Assembly: GCF_030285665.1 (NCBI RefSeq)
Contig: NZ_CP127295.1
Span: 7,688,001 to 7,752,000 of the forward strand
Length of the DNA stretch: 64,000 bases
Origin: Amycolatopsis mongoliensis
GTDB lineage: Bacteria > Actinomycetota > Actinomycetes > Mycobacteriales > Pseudonocardiaceae
Direction of reading: 5' to 3'
In this document: positions 52,798-61,928 of the stretch, one piece after another
Position numbering within the stretch: the first letter of the stretch is position 1
How the letters are laid out: each line of letters begins with the position of its first letter
Made by a program: the position numbers and the translations under genes
The notes under the pieces: model-generated
What the model saw: the letters and a program-made list of their open reading frames with translations, nothing else
Database searches by the model: none
What the model was told of the DNA's origin: nothing

Positions 52798-53988
52798 ATG
52801 ACCGACGAGGGGCCCATCCTGCACGCCGACCTCGATTCCTTCTACGCGTCGGTGGAACAGCGCGACGATCCGGCGCTCAAAGGACGCCCCGTGATCGTCG
52901 GCGGCGGGGTGGTCCTGGCCGCGAGTTACGAGGCCAAGGCCTGTGGCGTGCGCACGGCGATGGGGGGCGCGCAGGCCCGGCGGCTGTGCCCGCAGGCGGT
53001 CGTCGTGCCGCCGCGGATGTCGGCGTATTCGGCCGCGAGCAAGGTCGTCTTCGAGGTCTTCCACGACACCACACCGTGGGTGGAAGGCCTCTCGATCGAC
53101 GAAGCGTTCCTTGACGTCGGGGGGTTGACCAGGATCGGCGGACGGCCCAGCCGCATCGCCGAACGGCTGCGCGCCACCGTTGCCGAGCGCGCCGGGCTCC
53201 CCATCACGGTAGGGGTGGCGCGGACGAAGTTCCTGGCCAAGGTCGCCAGCCGGGTGGCCAAGCCGGACGGCCTGCTGGTCGTCCCGCACGACGCGGAGCT
53301 GGAGTTCCTGCACCCGCTGCCGGTCGGCGCGCTCTGGGGCGTCGGCAAGGTCACCGCCGAGAAGCTGCGCGCGCGGGGGATCACGACGGTGGGCCAGCTG
53401 GCCGCGTCCGAGCCGGTGGACCTGGTGAGCATGCTCGGCCGGGCGGCCGGCGGGCACCTGCACGCCCTGGCGCACAACCGGGACCCGCGCCGCGTCGAGG
53501 TCGGCCGGCGGCGCGGGTCGATCGGCGCCCAGCGGGCCCTCGGGCGCGGCAGGCGGACCCCGGCCGAGCTCGACGTGGTGCTGGTGGCGCTGATCGACCG
53601 GATCGCCCGCCGGCTGCGCGCCGCCCGCCGCGTGTGCCGGACGGTGACGATCCGCCTGCGCTTCGCCGACTTCACCCGCGTCACGCGCTCGCACACGCTG
53701 AACGAGCCGACCGCGGGCACCGGCGTCTTGCTCGCCGCGGCGCGGGAGCTGCTCGTCGCCGCGCTGCCGATGATCGCCGACCGGGGCATCACGTTGCTGG
53801 GCGCGGCGCTGTCGAACCTGGCCGACGAGGACCCGTTCCAGCTCGCTCTGCCGTTCGAGCGGCAGCGGGCGACCCAGCTCGACACGGCGCTGGACGCGGT
53901 GCGGGACCGGTTCGGCAAGGCGGCGGTCACCCGGGCGGTCCTGCTGGGCCGCCCGGACGACCTCGAAGTGCCCCTGCTGCCGGATTGA
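52798..53988 (+). CDS. dinB: DNA polymerase IV (Y-family translesion polymerase)
   Basis: Predicted 396-aa error-prone polymerase. The palm motif with catalytic Asp is ILHADLDSFYASVEQ at the N-terminus, and the second catalytic pair is LSIDEAFLDVGG near residue 100. VGVARTKFLAKVASRVAKPDGL follows, then the helix-hairpin-helix (LWGVGKVTAEKLRARGITTVGQLA) and a little-finger domain with TIRLRFADFTRVTRS. The C-terminus has the clamp-interacting-like stretch FQLALPF (about residue 360). It has its own LexA box and should be induced by DNA damage. No partner gene is fused or adjacent. Confidence 0.93.
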   Translation: MTDEGPILHADLDSFYASVEQRDDPALKGRPVIVGGGVVLAASYEAKACGVRTAMGGAQARRLCPQAVVVPPRMSAYSAASKVVFEVFHDTTPWVEGLSIDEAFLDVGGLTRIGGRPSRIAERLRATVAERAGLPITVGVARTKFLAKVASRVAKPDGLLVVPHDAELEFLHPLPVGALWGVGKVTAEKLRARGITTVGQLAASEPVDLVSMLGRAAGGHLHALAHNRDPRRVEVGRRRGSIGAQRALGRGRRTPAELDVVLVALIDRIARRLRAARRVCRTVTIRLRFADFTRVTRSHTLNEPTAGTGVLLAAARELLVAALPMIADRGITLLGAALSNLADEDPFQLALPFERQRATQLDTALDAVRDRFGKAAVTRAVLLGRPDDLEVPLLPD

Positions 53989-54001
53989 CGCCGGAAACGC
54001 T

Positions 54002-54901
54002 TCAAGTTCCGCTGCCGGCCATTCCGGGCCGATCGGGAATGCGGGCGTGGACCAGCGCGGAAAGCGCGGCGGGCCGCAGCGCATCGGTGCGGTTCCACAG
54101 CCGCGCGTCGACGCTCTCGCGCTGCCCCGCCTGTTCGACGACTTCGAAGCCGGCTTCGCGCAGGAGGCCGGCCACCTCGGCGGGGGAGAGGAAGGTGCGC
54201 CACGGCTCACCCTGTTCCGCCGCGACCGGCGCGACGGCTTCGGCGTAGCCGTTTCCGGCCTCGTCCCGCAGTTCCGCGGGAAGCAGGTGATCGGTCACGA
54301 TTTGCGATCCGGGGGCGAAACCGCCGAGATCCGTCAATGTGGCGAGAATCGCCTTCCGCGTCAGGTACATGGTGACACCGAGCCAGCTGACGAACACGGG
54401 GCGAAACGGGTCGAGTCCACTCTGGACGAGCCGTTCCCGGAGCGGATCGGCTTCGAAGTCGACCGGGACGAAGGTGACCGAAGCGGGTACGGCGACGCCG
54501 GCGCCTTCGAGCAGTTCTCGTTTGGCCGCCTGGGTCGCCGACCGGTCGACCTCGAACACCCGGAATCGCGCGGACACCTCCCGATACGCGAACGAATCGA
54601 GCCCGGCGCCCAGAATCACATACTGGTCTATACCGGAATTGGCGCGGAGGAGGCGGTCTTCGGTGAACCGGCTGCGGCACACCGCTTGGGCGCGGGCGCC
54701 GGCCAGGACCGGATGGGTACCGTGGAGGTGGTGATAGGCCAGGAGTTCCTCGGCGCGCTCGCCGAGGAGAGCCGCGGCGAGGGTGTCGGAGAAGACGATC
54801 GGCCCGGCGTCGACGAGCAAATGTGCCGCCCGTGCGGCGGCCGCGGTGAACGCCGTGCGGCTGACGCGGGGAGCAATACCGGGAAAGTCGGCGGTGGTCA
54901 T
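54002..54901 (-). CDS. SAM-dependent methyltransferase (LCM/TIGR00027-type)
   Basis: Predicted 299-aa class I methyltransferase of the leucine carboxyl methyltransferase-like group expanded in actinobacteria. It has QYVILGAGLDSFAYR (SAM-binding Gly motif), FRVFEVDRSATQAAKRELLEGAG, VTFVPVDFEADPL, and PVFVSWLGVTMYLTRKAI. Small-molecule O-methylation is typical but no substrate is known. The ATG at 54901 is used; a GTG nine bases upstream is possible. A well-formed promoter lies just upstream (54929-54957). It is divergent from lsr2. Confidence 0.86.
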   Translation of the reverse strand: MTTADFPGIAPRVSRTAFTAAAARAAHLLVDAGPIVFSDTLAAALLGERAEELLAYHHLHGTHPVLAGARAQAVCRSRFTEDRLLRANSGIDQYVILGAGLDSFAYREVSARFRVFEVDRSATQAAKRELLEGAGVAVPASVTFVPVDFEADPLRERLVQSGLDPFRPVFVSWLGVTMYLTRKAILATLTDLGGFAPGSQIVTDHLLPAELRDEAGNGYAEAVAPVAAEQGEPWRTFLSPAEVAGLLREAGFEVVEQAGQRESVDARLWNRTDALRPAALSALVHARIPDRPGMAGSGT

Positions 54902-54928
54902 GCCGGACACGGTACCGATTCGATTTCG

Positions 54929-54957
54929 AATATATCACAAATACAAATTTTTGACAA
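54929..54957 (-). promoter_or_regulatory. Promoter of the methyltransferase gene
   Basis: On the minus strand, TTGTCA (54957-54952) is followed by a 17-bp spacer and TATATT (54934-54929), a good SigA/HrdB-type match. Transcription would start about 20 bp before the ATG. The whole stretch 54915-54958 is strikingly AT-rich, so it is also a likely Lsr2 target. Confidence 0.7.
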
Positions 54958-55119
54958 GACGCCGCGCATTCCAGCTCGGTTGCGGTCACTCTGGACGAGG
55001 GCGATGCGCCGCCCGGGCGGCCATTGTGGACGCTTCACGGGTGTCGCGCGTGCCGGACGGGATTCGACAGGTTAGGGTCTGTCCGACCGTGTTCTGGAGA
55101 AGATGAGGAACGACGAACC

Positions 55120-55530
55120 ATGGCGCAACGGGTGCACGTCGAGATGGTGGACGACCTCGACGGGAGCGAGGCTTCGCAGACCGTCCCCTTCAGCCTGGAC
55201 GGGGTGACGTACGAGATCGACCTGTCCGAGGACAACGCGTCCGCGCTCCGGGACGAGCTCGCCCGCTACGTCGCCGTCGCGCGGCGGACCGGGGGCCGCA
55301 AGGTGCGCCTCGCGACCGGCCAGTCGCTGTCGGGCTCGTCGAGCTCGAGCACCGACCGCGAGCGCAATCGCCAGATCCGCGAATGGGCACAGGCCAACGG
55401 CTACGAGGTTGCGGAGCGAGGTCGCCTGTCGAGCGAGATCATCGCGGGCTTCGAGGCCGACCAGGCCGCGGCCGCCGAGCCGGCCGAGGCCAAGCCGGTG
55501 CGTAAGCGGGCTTCGCGCAAGAAGGCCTGA
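55120..55530 (+). CDS. lsr2: Lsr2 nucleoid-associated protein
   Basis: Predicted 136-aa H-NS-like silencer that binds AT-rich DNA. The N-terminal dimerisation domain reads MAQRVHVEMVDDLDGSEASQTV, GVTYEIDLSEDNASALRDELARYV. The DNA-binding domain has RQIREWAQANGYEVAERGRL with the RGR minor-groove hook. It is about 20 residues longer than typical Lsr2 (110-115 aa), with a C-terminal Ala/Glu/Pro tail ending VRKRASRKKA, a basic extension that may add non-specific DNA affinity. ATG at 55120. It is followed by 780 bp without a clear gene. Confidence 0.93.
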   Translation: MAQRVHVEMVDDLDGSEASQTVPFSLDGVTYEIDLSEDNASALRDELARYVAVARRTGGRKVRLATGQSLSGSSSSSTDRERNRQIREWAQANGYEVAERGRLSSEIIAGFEADQAAAAEPAEAKPVRKRASRKKA

Positions 55531-56063
55531 CGCCGGAACCGCTTGCCGGGCAAGAAACCCCGCGGCCGTGCTGGGTTGTGCACGACGGTGGTGGTGTTCG
55601 ACGGTGGTGTTTCGCGCGCCTGGGGTCGGGGAGATCCCGGCGCGCGAAAGGCGCGACGGTGGCGTGGCCGGACTTTCGGCTCGCCCCGGCGCGGCACGCA
55701 GCCGCCATGACGGTGGCCCGCTCGTGGGCCGCGTTTGTTTGTTTCCCACCGCGTTGTCCACGCCAGGTGGGTTCGTCCCTCGGTTGACTGCGGGTGTGAA
55801 TGCCCGCGCCCGGCGGGACATGGAACAGCTGAAGGCCGCCCGCGACCGTTCGCGGGGGACTGTCCTGATCGGCTTGCGGTGAGCCGTTCCCACTCTGTCG
55901 TGTGTGGATCTTCGGCGGTACACGCAGGTTCGCGCACCATTGCGCAGTGTCGACGCGAAAAAGCCGCGGCGCCCGGACATTTCCCGGCCGGTAAAGCTTG
56001 TCGGAGGGTGGCTCCGATCGCCAGACTGTCAGGGCTCCACGCGGCCGGTACCGCGCCGGAGCA

Positions 56064-56104
56064 CGGCCCGGTGGCCGCCTCCTCCCTCGATGGCCACCGG
56101 GCCG
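56064..56104. terminator. GC-rich hairpin in the lsr2-antiporter gap
   Basis: CGGCCCGGTGGCC (56064-56076) pairs perfectly with GGCCACCGGGCCG (56092-56104) around a 15-nt loop. Far from lsr2 (534 bp), so it may end an unrecognised transcript or insulate the oxalate cluster. Confidence 0.5.
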
Positions 56105-56261
56105 CCTTCGCTTCCTTCCCCGGGTGCCGTAGTGCGGCGCTGCCGGGGACAACTCTCAGCTGCTGGAGCAACTCGCTCCGCGAACCCCTTCCCGCTTCAC
56201 GTGCGGCCGATCGGGCTTCTCTGTAGACAATCGACCGCGACAAGCGCACACTCAGACTACT

Positions 56262-56285
56262 CCATACTGCATACAATCTTCAGTC
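56262..56285. promoter_or_regulatory. Shared 24-bp element, copy 1 (antiporter promoter)
   Basis: On the minus strand it reads GACTGAAGATTG followed by TATGCAGTATGG. It matches 61797-61820 at 20 of 24 positions. It lies 25 bp before the antiporter ATG; TACAAT within it (56272-56277) may be the -10 box. Its TTGTAT core resembles GntR/FadR-type half-sites. Confidence 0.65.
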
Positions 56286-56309
56286 GAGGATTCTGAGGAG
56301 GCGGTCACG

Positions 56310-57620
56310 ATGACCGAAGTCCGCGAGCTGCGCGACGTCTACGGACGGCGGTACCGCGTCGGGGAGTCCGACCGGGAGCTGCTCGGCCGGCCGCGGACGT
56401 GGATCACCTGGCTGGCCGCGGCGGCGATGCTGGCCGCCGGGGTGCAGCAGTACGGCTTCGGCGCGATCGTTCCCGCGCTGAGCCGGGCGCACGGCTGGAC
56501 CTTCGGCGGGATCGTCCTCTCCCTCGCCGCCTGGGCGATCTGCCAAGCCGGCACGGCGTTCCCGGCGGCGTGGCTGCGCGAACGCGGCGTGCTCCCGGCA
56601 CCCGTCGCGATGGCCGTCGGCGCGGTGCTGTGCGCCGCCGGGCTGGCGACGCTCGGCCACGCGACCAGCCTGCTCACCGTCTTCCTCGGCTACTCCGTGC
56701 TGGGTGGGCTCGGCACCGGACTCGTCTACGCCACCTGCGTCGGCGCGGTGCTGGCGTGGTTCCCGGACCGGACCGCGCCGAGCGCGGGCATCGTCAGCGG
56801 CGCGTTCGCCTACGGCAGTGTGCCCTTCGTCGTGCTCGCCGCCGCGCTGCCGGCCGCACGGCCGGTCCTCCTGGACGTCACCGCGGCCGTCGTGCTCGCC
56901 GTGATCGCCGGGTGCAGCGCGCTGCTGCGGTACCCGCCGCGGAACTGGTGGCCCGCGACGCCCGAGCCGCGCGCCTGGGCCCTCGACCCTGCGCACAACC
57001 GGCGCCCGGCCGTCCGCCACTACCGGCCGGCCGAGCTGTTCCGGTGCGGGACGACCCTCGCGCTGTACCTCGTCGTCGTGCTGGCGGCCGCCGTGCTGCT
57101 GTTCGACCTCGCCTACCTGGCGACGTTCGTCGCCGAGCGCAGCGGTCCCGGGCTCGCCGCGGCCGCGCTGGCGCTGCTCGCCGCGGCGACCGGCAGCGGC
57201 CGGGTGCTCATCGGCCGGCTCGCCGACCGGCTCGGCCGGCACCGGATCCTGCGGTTCGCGCTGCTCGCGGGCGGTGTCGCCCAGTTCGTCCTCTTCTACT
57301 CGGGCGAGCACCGGCACGCCGTCGGCCTGCTGCTGGGCGTCGCGCTGGCCGGCCTCGGGAACGGCTGCTGCTACACGCTGCTGGTCGGTCTCGTGCGCGA
57401 GTACTTCGGCGAGGAGTCGGCGGCGCAGAACTTCGGCATACTGTATTCCGCCAAGGCGGTCGGCGCGGTGGTCGGGATCGGGCTCGCCGCGCTCGTCGTG
57501 ACCTCGCACGGGTTCGTCGGCGCGTTCGCCGCGGCCGGGGTGCTGAGCCTGGCCGGTGCGGTGCTGTCCGGGCGGCTGACCCAGCCGGGCCGGCCCAAGT
57601 CGCTGCTGCCGGCGGCCTGA
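56310..57620 (+). CDS. MFS transporter, probable oxalate:formate antiporter
   Basis: Predicted 436-aa twelve-helix major facilitator protein of the OxlT (oxalate/formate antiporter) group, which imports dianionic oxalate in exchange for formate. Helices are well spaced, with the signature loops [20 protein letters not shown] and the C-terminal half [36 protein letters not shown]. The middle loop is about 50 residues. ATG after GAGGAGGCGG. It begins a two-gene unit with fdhD, and it shares a promoter element with the TPP enzyme/frc operon 5.5 kb away. Oxalate as substrate is inferred from this context. Confidence 0.82.
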   Translation: MTEVRELRDVYGRRYRVGESDRELLGRPRTWITWLAAAAMLAAGVQQYGFGAIVPALSRAHGWTFGGIVLSLAAWAICQAGTAFPAAWLRERGVLPAPVAMAVGAVLCAAGLATLGHATSLLTVFLGYSVLGGLGTGLVYATCVGAVLAWFPDRTAPSAGIVSGAFAYGSVPFVVLAAALPAARPVLLDVTAAVVLAVIAGCSALLRYPPRNWWPATPEPRAWALDPAHNRRPAVRHYRPAELFRCGTTLALYLVVVLAAAVLLFDLAYLATFVAERSGPGLAAAALALLAAATGSGRVLIGRLADRLGRHRILRFALLAGGVAQFVLFYSGEHRHAVGLLLGVALAGLGNGCCYTLLVGLVREYFGEESAAQNFGILYSAKAVGAVVGIGLAALVVTSHGFVGAFAAAGVLSLAGAVLSGRLTQPGRPKSLLPAA

Positions 57621-57621
57621 C

Positions 57622-58455
57622 GTGGGGCGGATGACCAGCCGGCGCCGGGTGCTGCGCGTCCGCGACGGCGTGCCTGCCGCGCGCCCGGACACGTTGACCG
57701 TCGAGGAACCCCTCGAGATCCGGGTGGCCGGGAAGGCGCTGTCGATCACGATGCGGACCCCGGGCGACGACTTCGACCTCGCCGCCGGATTCCTGGTCGG
57801 CGAAGGCGTGGTGCGGGCAGCCTCGGACGTCCACTCGATCCGCTACTGCGCCGGGGCCACGGCCGACGGCGGCAATACCTACAACGTGCTCGACGTCGTG
57901 CTCGCCCCGGGGGTCGCACCGCCGGACGCGTCGGTGGAGCGGAACTTCTACACGACGTCCTCGTGCGGGCTGTGCGGCAAGGCGAGCCTGGACGCCGTCC
58001 GGACGACGGTGACGTGGCCGATCGACGACGACCCGTTCGGCATGGACCCGGCGACGCTCTCCGGGCTGCCCGGCGAACTCCGCGCGGCGCAACGGGTTTT
58101 CGACCGCACGGGTGGGTTGCACGCGGCAGGGCTCTTCGACGCCGACGGGAAGCTGCTGTGCCTGCGCGAGGACGTCGGCCGGCACAACGCCGTGGACAAG
58201 GTGGTCGGCTGGGCGACCCGGGACGGCAGGCTCCCGCTGTCCGGAACGGCGCTGATGGTGAGCGGGCGGGCCTCGTTCGAGCTGGTGCAGAAGGCGGCGA
58301 TGGCCGGGATACCGGTGCTGGCGGCGGTTTCCGCGCCGTCGTCGCTGGCGGTGGACCTGGCCGCCGAACTCGGGCTGACGCTGGTCGGTTTCCTGCGCGG
58401 GACGTCGATGAACGTCTACACGCGACCCGACCGGCTGGGGCTTCAGCCGAGCTGA
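57622..58455 (+). CDS. fdhD: Formate dehydrogenase sulfurtransferase FdhD
   Basis: Predicted 277-aa protein needed to insert sulfur into the molybdenum cofactor of formate dehydrogenase. It has [38 protein letters not shown], the persulfide-carrying motif [23 protein letters not shown] and [27 protein letters not shown]. The GTG at 57622 lies one base after the antiporter stop; an ATG nine bases on is also possible. Its presence suggests that formate from oxalate breakdown is oxidised to CO2. The formate dehydrogenase itself is not in the window. It overlaps the convergent LysR gene by 13 bp. Confidence 0.93.
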   Translation: MGRMTSRRRVLRVRDGVPAARPDTLTVEEPLEIRVAGKALSITMRTPGDDFDLAAGFLVGEGVVRAASDVHSIRYCAGATADGGNTYNVLDVVLAPGVAPPDASVERNFYTTSSCGLCGKASLDAVRTTVTWPIDDDPFGMDPATLSGLPGELRAAQRVFDRTGGLHAAGLFDADGKLLCLREDVGRHNAVDKVVGWATRDGRLPLSGTALMVSGRASFELVQKAAMAGIPVLAAVSAPSSLAVDLAAELGLTLVGFLRGTSMNVYTRPDRLGLQPS

Positions 58456-59279
58456 GCGAGCAGGGCGCCGACGGCGGGGGACGGATCGCCCCGGTGCACG
58501 GCGGCGAGCTGCCACGGCGGCGGCCGGTCGAACCGCCGGACGGTGAGATCGGGAAACCGCGAAGCCGCCGCCGCGGGCAGGACGCAGGCGGCCAGCCCGG
58601 CCCGCACGAGCCCGGCGGCGACGGCGAGATCGTCGACCTCGAGCGAAAGCCGCCGGCAGGGGAACGCCCGGTCGACGGCTTCGCGGATCGCCCAGCCGGG
58701 CGGGAAGTCCACGAGGGACAGTTCGGCGAGATCGGCGGGCGCGGAACGCGAGCCGCCGGGTGCGGTGACGAGGACGAGCTCGTCTCCGGGCAACAGGGTG
58801 GTGAGCAGTTCGGGCGCGAGATCATCCGAGGCTGCAGCGCCGCAGCCCGCGACCACCGCCAGCACCACGTCTACCGTGGACTCAGCCAGAACCGGCCCCA
58901 CCGCGTCGGGCCGGATCTGCCGCACCTCCACCGCCAACCCCGGGTGCACGTGCCGCAGCGCGGCCAGCACCCGGTGCCAGTCCGCCAGCAACCCCGGGCA
59001 CACCCCGAGCCGGACCCGGCCGCCCACCGGGGAGACGGCCGCGCGGGCCCGGGCGGCCGCCTCCAGGGCCGCCCGCGCGGCGGGCATGAACGCCTCGCCG
59101 GCGGGCGTCAGGGCCACCCGGTGCGTCGTGCGGTGGAACAACGGCGTCCCCAGGTCCCGCTCCAGCGCCCGGACCACCGTGGACACGGTGGACTGGACCG
59201 TCCGGAGCCGGTGCGCGGCCGCCGTGAAGCCGCCCTCCTCCGCGACCGCCACCACCACCGCCAGCTGGCGCAGCTCCAT
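58443..59279 (-). CDS. LysR-family regulator at the end of the sucCD-like operon
   Basis: Predicted 278-aa LysR regulator. HTH region [43 protein letters not shown] at residues 1-45, followed by a shortish effector domain ([41 protein letters not shown]). Its ATG overlaps the stop of the carbonic anhydrase gene by one base (TGATG), so it is the last gene of the sucC-sucD-can-lysR operon rather than a divergent regulator. It may control its own operon or the antiporter genes. Confidence 0.88.
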   Translation of the reverse strand: MELRQLAVVVAVAEEGGFTAAAHRLRTVQSTVSTVVRALERDLGTPLFHRTTHRVALTPAGEAFMPAARAALEAAARARAAVSPVGGRVRLGVCPGLLADWHRVLAALRHVHPGLAVEVRQIRPDAVGPVLAESTVDVVLAVVAGCGAAASDDLAPELLTTLLPGDELVLVTAPGGSRSAPADLAELSLVDFPPGWAIREAVDRAFPCRRLSLEVDDLAVAAGLVRAGLAACVLPAAAASRFPDLTVRRFDRPPPWQLAAVHRGDPSPAVGALLAQLG

Positions 59280-59617
59280 CACGGCACCTCGTCGAGTGTG
59301 CCGGTGCGCTCGTCCAGGACGTAGCCGCGGACGACGTCGGTGTGGGGCAGGAACGGCGACGCCCGCAACCGGCCGATGCACTGGCGGACGTCCTGCGCCG
59401 GGTCGGTGAACGTGCGCATCCCGCAGTCCCGGTGGTGGACCAGCACGATCTCGCGCGTGCCCAGCAGGTGCCGGCTCACCGTCAGCGAGCGGATCGCGTC
59501 TTCGGTGACGGCGCTGCCGGCGTTGCGGACGTGCGCGTCGCCTTCGCCGAGCCCGAGCAGCCGGTGGACGCTGAACCGCGCGTCCCCGCACGCGAGCACC
59601 GCCGGCTTCGCGGTCAT
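59279..59617 (-). CDS. Compact beta-carbonic anhydrase-like protein
   Basis: Predicted 112-aa protein matching mycobacterial Rv1284-type beta-carbonic anhydrases but shorter (those are about 163 aa). Zinc and catalytic motifs remain: VLACGDARFS (Cys-x-Asp-x-Arg) and VLVHHRDCGM (His-x2-Cys), with RNAGSAVTEDAIRSL and LLGTREI between. Missing are about 30 N-terminal residues and an internal stretch of about 25 residues before DVRQCIGRLRASPFL. It overlaps the sucD stop and the lysR start by one base each (TGATG), so a longer form is not available. It could hydrate CO2 released by oxalate/formate breakdown. Confidence 0.78.
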   Translation of the reverse strand: MTAKPAVLACGDARFSVHRLLGLGEGDAHVRNAGSAVTEDAIRSLTVSRHLLGTREIVLVHHRDCGMRTFTDPAQDVRQCIGRLRASPFLPHTDVVRGYVLDERTGTLDEVP

Positions 59618-60498
59618 CAGGTCAGCACTTCCCGGACCAGCGCCGCCGTCTCGCTCGGTGTCCGCCCGACCCGGATTCCCGCCGCCTCCAAGGCTTCCTT
59701 CTTCGCCGACGCGGTCCCGGCCGAGCCGGAGACGATCGCGCCCGCGTGGCCCATCGTCCTGCCCTCCGGGGCGGTGAACCCGGCGACGTACCCGACGACC
59801 GGCTTCGAAACATGAGTCCGGACGAACTCCGCCGCTCGCTCCTCGGCGTCGCCGCCGATTTCGCCGATCAGCACGATCAGGTCGGTATCCGGGTCCTTTT
59901 CGAACGCTTCGACGGCGTCGATGTGCGTGGTCCCGATGATCGGGTCGCCGCCGATCCCGACGCACGTGGAGAACCCGATGTCGCGCAGCTCGTGCATGAG
60001 CTGGTAGGTGAGCGTGCCGGACTTCGACACCAGGCCGATGCGTCCCGGGCCGGTGATGTCGGCCGGGATGATCCCCGCGTTCGACTTGCCGGGGGAGATG
60101 ATGCCCGGGCAGTTCGGCCCGATGATCCGGGTCCGCCCGCCCGCCGCGACGGCGTGCGCCCACAGCCGGGCGGTGTCGTGCACCGGGACGCCTTCGGTGA
60201 TCACCACCGCGAGGCCGATGCCCGCGTCCACCGCCTCGACGACGGCGTCCTCGACGAACGGCGGCGGCACGAACAGCACGCAGACGTCGGCGCCGGTCGA
60301 CGCGATCGACTCCGCGACGCTGCTGAACACGGGCAGCGAACGACCGGAGATCTCCACGTGCTGCCCGGCCTTGCGCGGGTTCACCCCGCCGACGACGTTC
60401 GTGCCGGCGGCCAGCATCCGCCGGGTGTGCTTGGTGCCTTCGGAGCCGGTGATACCGGAGACGACGATCCGGCTGGTCTCGTCCAGGAAGATGGCCAC
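59617..60498 (-). CDS. sucD: Succinyl-CoA ligase alpha subunit paralogue
   Basis: Predicted 293-aa CoA-ligase alpha subunit. It has the CoA-binding Rossmann start [56 protein letters not shown]-like [33 protein letters not shown], and the phosphorylated His in [22 protein letters not shown]. It starts one base after the sucC stop and is translationally coupled to the carbonic anhydrase. Placement in a probable oxalate cluster suggests a specialised paralogue rather than the main TCA enzyme. Confidence 0.9.
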   Translation of the reverse strand: MAIFLDETSRIVVSGITGSEGTKHTRRMLAAGTNVVGGVNPRKAGQHVEISGRSLPVFSSVAESIASTGADVCVLFVPPPFVEDAVVEAVDAGIGLAVVITEGVPVHDTARLWAHAVAAGGRTRIIGPNCPGIISPGKSNAGIIPADITGPGRIGLVSKSGTLTYQLMHELRDIGFSTCVGIGGDPIIGTTHIDAVEAFEKDPDTDLIVLIGEIGGDAEERAAEFVRTHVSKPVVGYVAGFTAPEGRTMGHAGAIVSGSAGTASAKKEALEAAGIRVGRTPSETAALVREVLT

Positions 60499-60499
60499 G

Positions 60500-61645
60500 T
60501 CAGACCTCCGCGATCGCGAGCTTCGCCGCCTCGCGGGCGGCGTCGTCCATGGTGGCCACCACGGTGACCAGGGGGTGGGCGGCTTCGGCGAGGATCCGCC
60601 TGCCTTCGGCGACGTTGTTCCCGTCGAGCCGCACGACCAGGGGCTTGGTGGCGCGGGAGCCCAGGATCTCCAGCGACCGCACGATCCCGGTCGCGACGGC
60701 GTCGCACGCGGTGATGCCGCCGAAGACGTTGACGAACACGCAGCGCACCTGCGGATCGCCCAGGATCACGGTCAGCCCGTTCACCATCACCTCGGCCGAC
60801 GCGCCGCCGCCGATGTCGAGGAAGTTCGCCGGCCCGCGCGCGCCGGCCTCGGCCGCGGCGGCCGCTACGACGTCCAAAGTGGACATCACGAGGCCGGCGC
60901 CGTTGCCGATCACGCCGATGTCGCCGTCGAGCTTGACGTAGTTGAGGCCGTTCGCACGCGCCTCGCGTTCGAGCGGGTCGCCGTCGAGCGGATCGTCGAA
61001 CGCCGCGGACCGCCGGAAAGACGCGTTGTCGTCGAGGGTGATCTTGCCGTCGAGCGCGACGATCCCGGTCGACGTTCCGGCCAGCGGGTTCACTTCGACG
61101 AGGGTGCAGTCCTCGGCGACGAACACGTCCCACAGCTTTTCGACGACGCCGGCGACCTCGGCGCGGACGCCGGCGGGGAACGCGGCGGCCACTGCGGCCG
61201 AGTCGACGCCGGCGAGCGGGTCGACCGGAACGCGCACCAGGGCATCCGGCCGGGAGGCCGCGACCTCCTCGATCTCCATCCCGCCTTCGGTCGACGCCAT
61301 GGCGAGGAAGGTCCGCGCGGCGCGGTCGAGCAGGAAGGAGAGGTAGTACTCCTCGGCGATCTCACTGGCTTCGGTCACCAGGACGCGGTGCACGGTGTGG
61401 CCCTTGATGTCCATGCCGAGGATGTCGTCGGCGGCCTGCTCGGCGTCGTCGGCTGTGTGCACCACGCGGACGCCGCCCGCCTTCCCGCGCCCGCCGGTCT
61501 TCACCTGGGCCTTCACCGCCACCGGGCCGCCCAGGGAAGCGGCCGCGTCGCGGGCCGCGGCGGGATCGGCGGCGACCCGGCCGCGGGGGACGGGTACGCC
61601 GTGCTTCTCGAAGAGATCTCGGGCTTCGTGTTCGAAGAGGTCCAT
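60500..61645 (-). CDS. sucC: Succinyl-CoA ligase beta subunit paralogue
   Basis: Predicted 381-aa ATP-grasp CoA-ligase beta subunit. It has [95 protein letters not shown] and [19 protein letters not shown], all typical. The ATG at 61645 gives the family N-terminus. It is the first gene of the sucC-sucD-can-lysR operon, divergent from the TPP enzyme across 283 bp with a probable promoter at 61783-61811. It may supply succinyl-CoA or another acyl-CoA as CoA donor; this is inference. Confidence 0.9.
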   Translation of the reverse strand: MDLFEHEARDLFEKHGVPVPRGRVAADPAAARDAAASLGGPVAVKAQVKTGGRGKAGGVRVVHTADDAEQAADDILGMDIKGHTVHRVLVTEASEIAEEYYLSFLLDRAARTFLAMASTEGGMEIEEVAASRPDALVRVPVDPLAGVDSAAVAAAFPAGVRAEVAGVVEKLWDVFVAEDCTLVEVNPLAGTSTGIVALDGKITLDDNASFRRSAAFDDPLDGDPLEREARANGLNYVKLDGDIGVIGNGAGLVMSTLDVVAAAAAEAGARGPANFLDIGGGASAEVMVNGLTVILGDPQVRCVFVNVFGGITACDAVATGIVRSLEILGSRATKPLVVRLDGNNVAEGRRILAEAAHPLVTVVATMDDAAREAAKLAIAEV

Positions 61646-61782
61646 GCGGGGCGTCCTTTCCGCGGCGGTGCAGGGCAAGGAGGTCCGCCGTGTCCGGGCG
61701 TGCGGTGACGGTCCGCGGGGGCGGGATCGAGGCCCGGGAAAAACCCTGCGGATGGCCCTGGACACGGGCTGCTTGAAGAGTG

Positions 61783-61811
61783 ACTATATGCCTACCCCAT
61801 ACGGTATGCAA
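61783..61811 (-). promoter_or_regulatory. Probable promoter of the sucC operon
   Basis: On the minus strand TTGCAT (61811-61806), a 17-bp spacer and TATAGT (61788-61783). The -35 region lies inside the shared 24-bp element, so its binding protein could control both divergent transcripts. Confidence 0.55.
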
Positions 61812-61820
61812 TCTACAGTC
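61797..61820. promoter_or_regulatory. Shared 24-bp element, copy 2 (sucC/TPP enzyme region)
   Basis: On the minus strand it reads GACTGTAGATTG followed by CATACCGTATGG; CATACGGTATG inside it is a perfect 11-bp palindrome. It matches 56262-56285 at 20 of 24 positions. It lies 108 bp before the TPP enzyme start and 151 bp before sucC. Confidence 0.65.
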
Positions 61821-61928
61821 TGCCGCGAAGAGGCCGCTGACCTCGGCGGACAGGGGGCGGCGACGAGCGGACCGGAGTACGGAGCGCCGGACAAGAGAGT
61901 TCCGGCGGCGGACCAGAGGAGTTGAGCA

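Larger units (their letters stand above)
55531..56309. other. Long intergenic region after lsr2
   Basis: This 779-bp stretch has open frames on both strands, but none has a known motif, a convincing ribosome-binding site or a good protein composition; I treat it as non-coding. It contains a terminator-like hairpin (56064-56104) and the promoter-proximal element at 56262-56285. A small RNA cannot be excluded. Confidence 0.5.

Noticed and set aside
55735..56226. Open frames after lsr2 on both strands that might be small genes
   Set aside because: No ribosome-binding site at a sensible distance, no recognisable motif, and Ser/Arg/Cys-rich composition typical of non-coding GC-rich frames.
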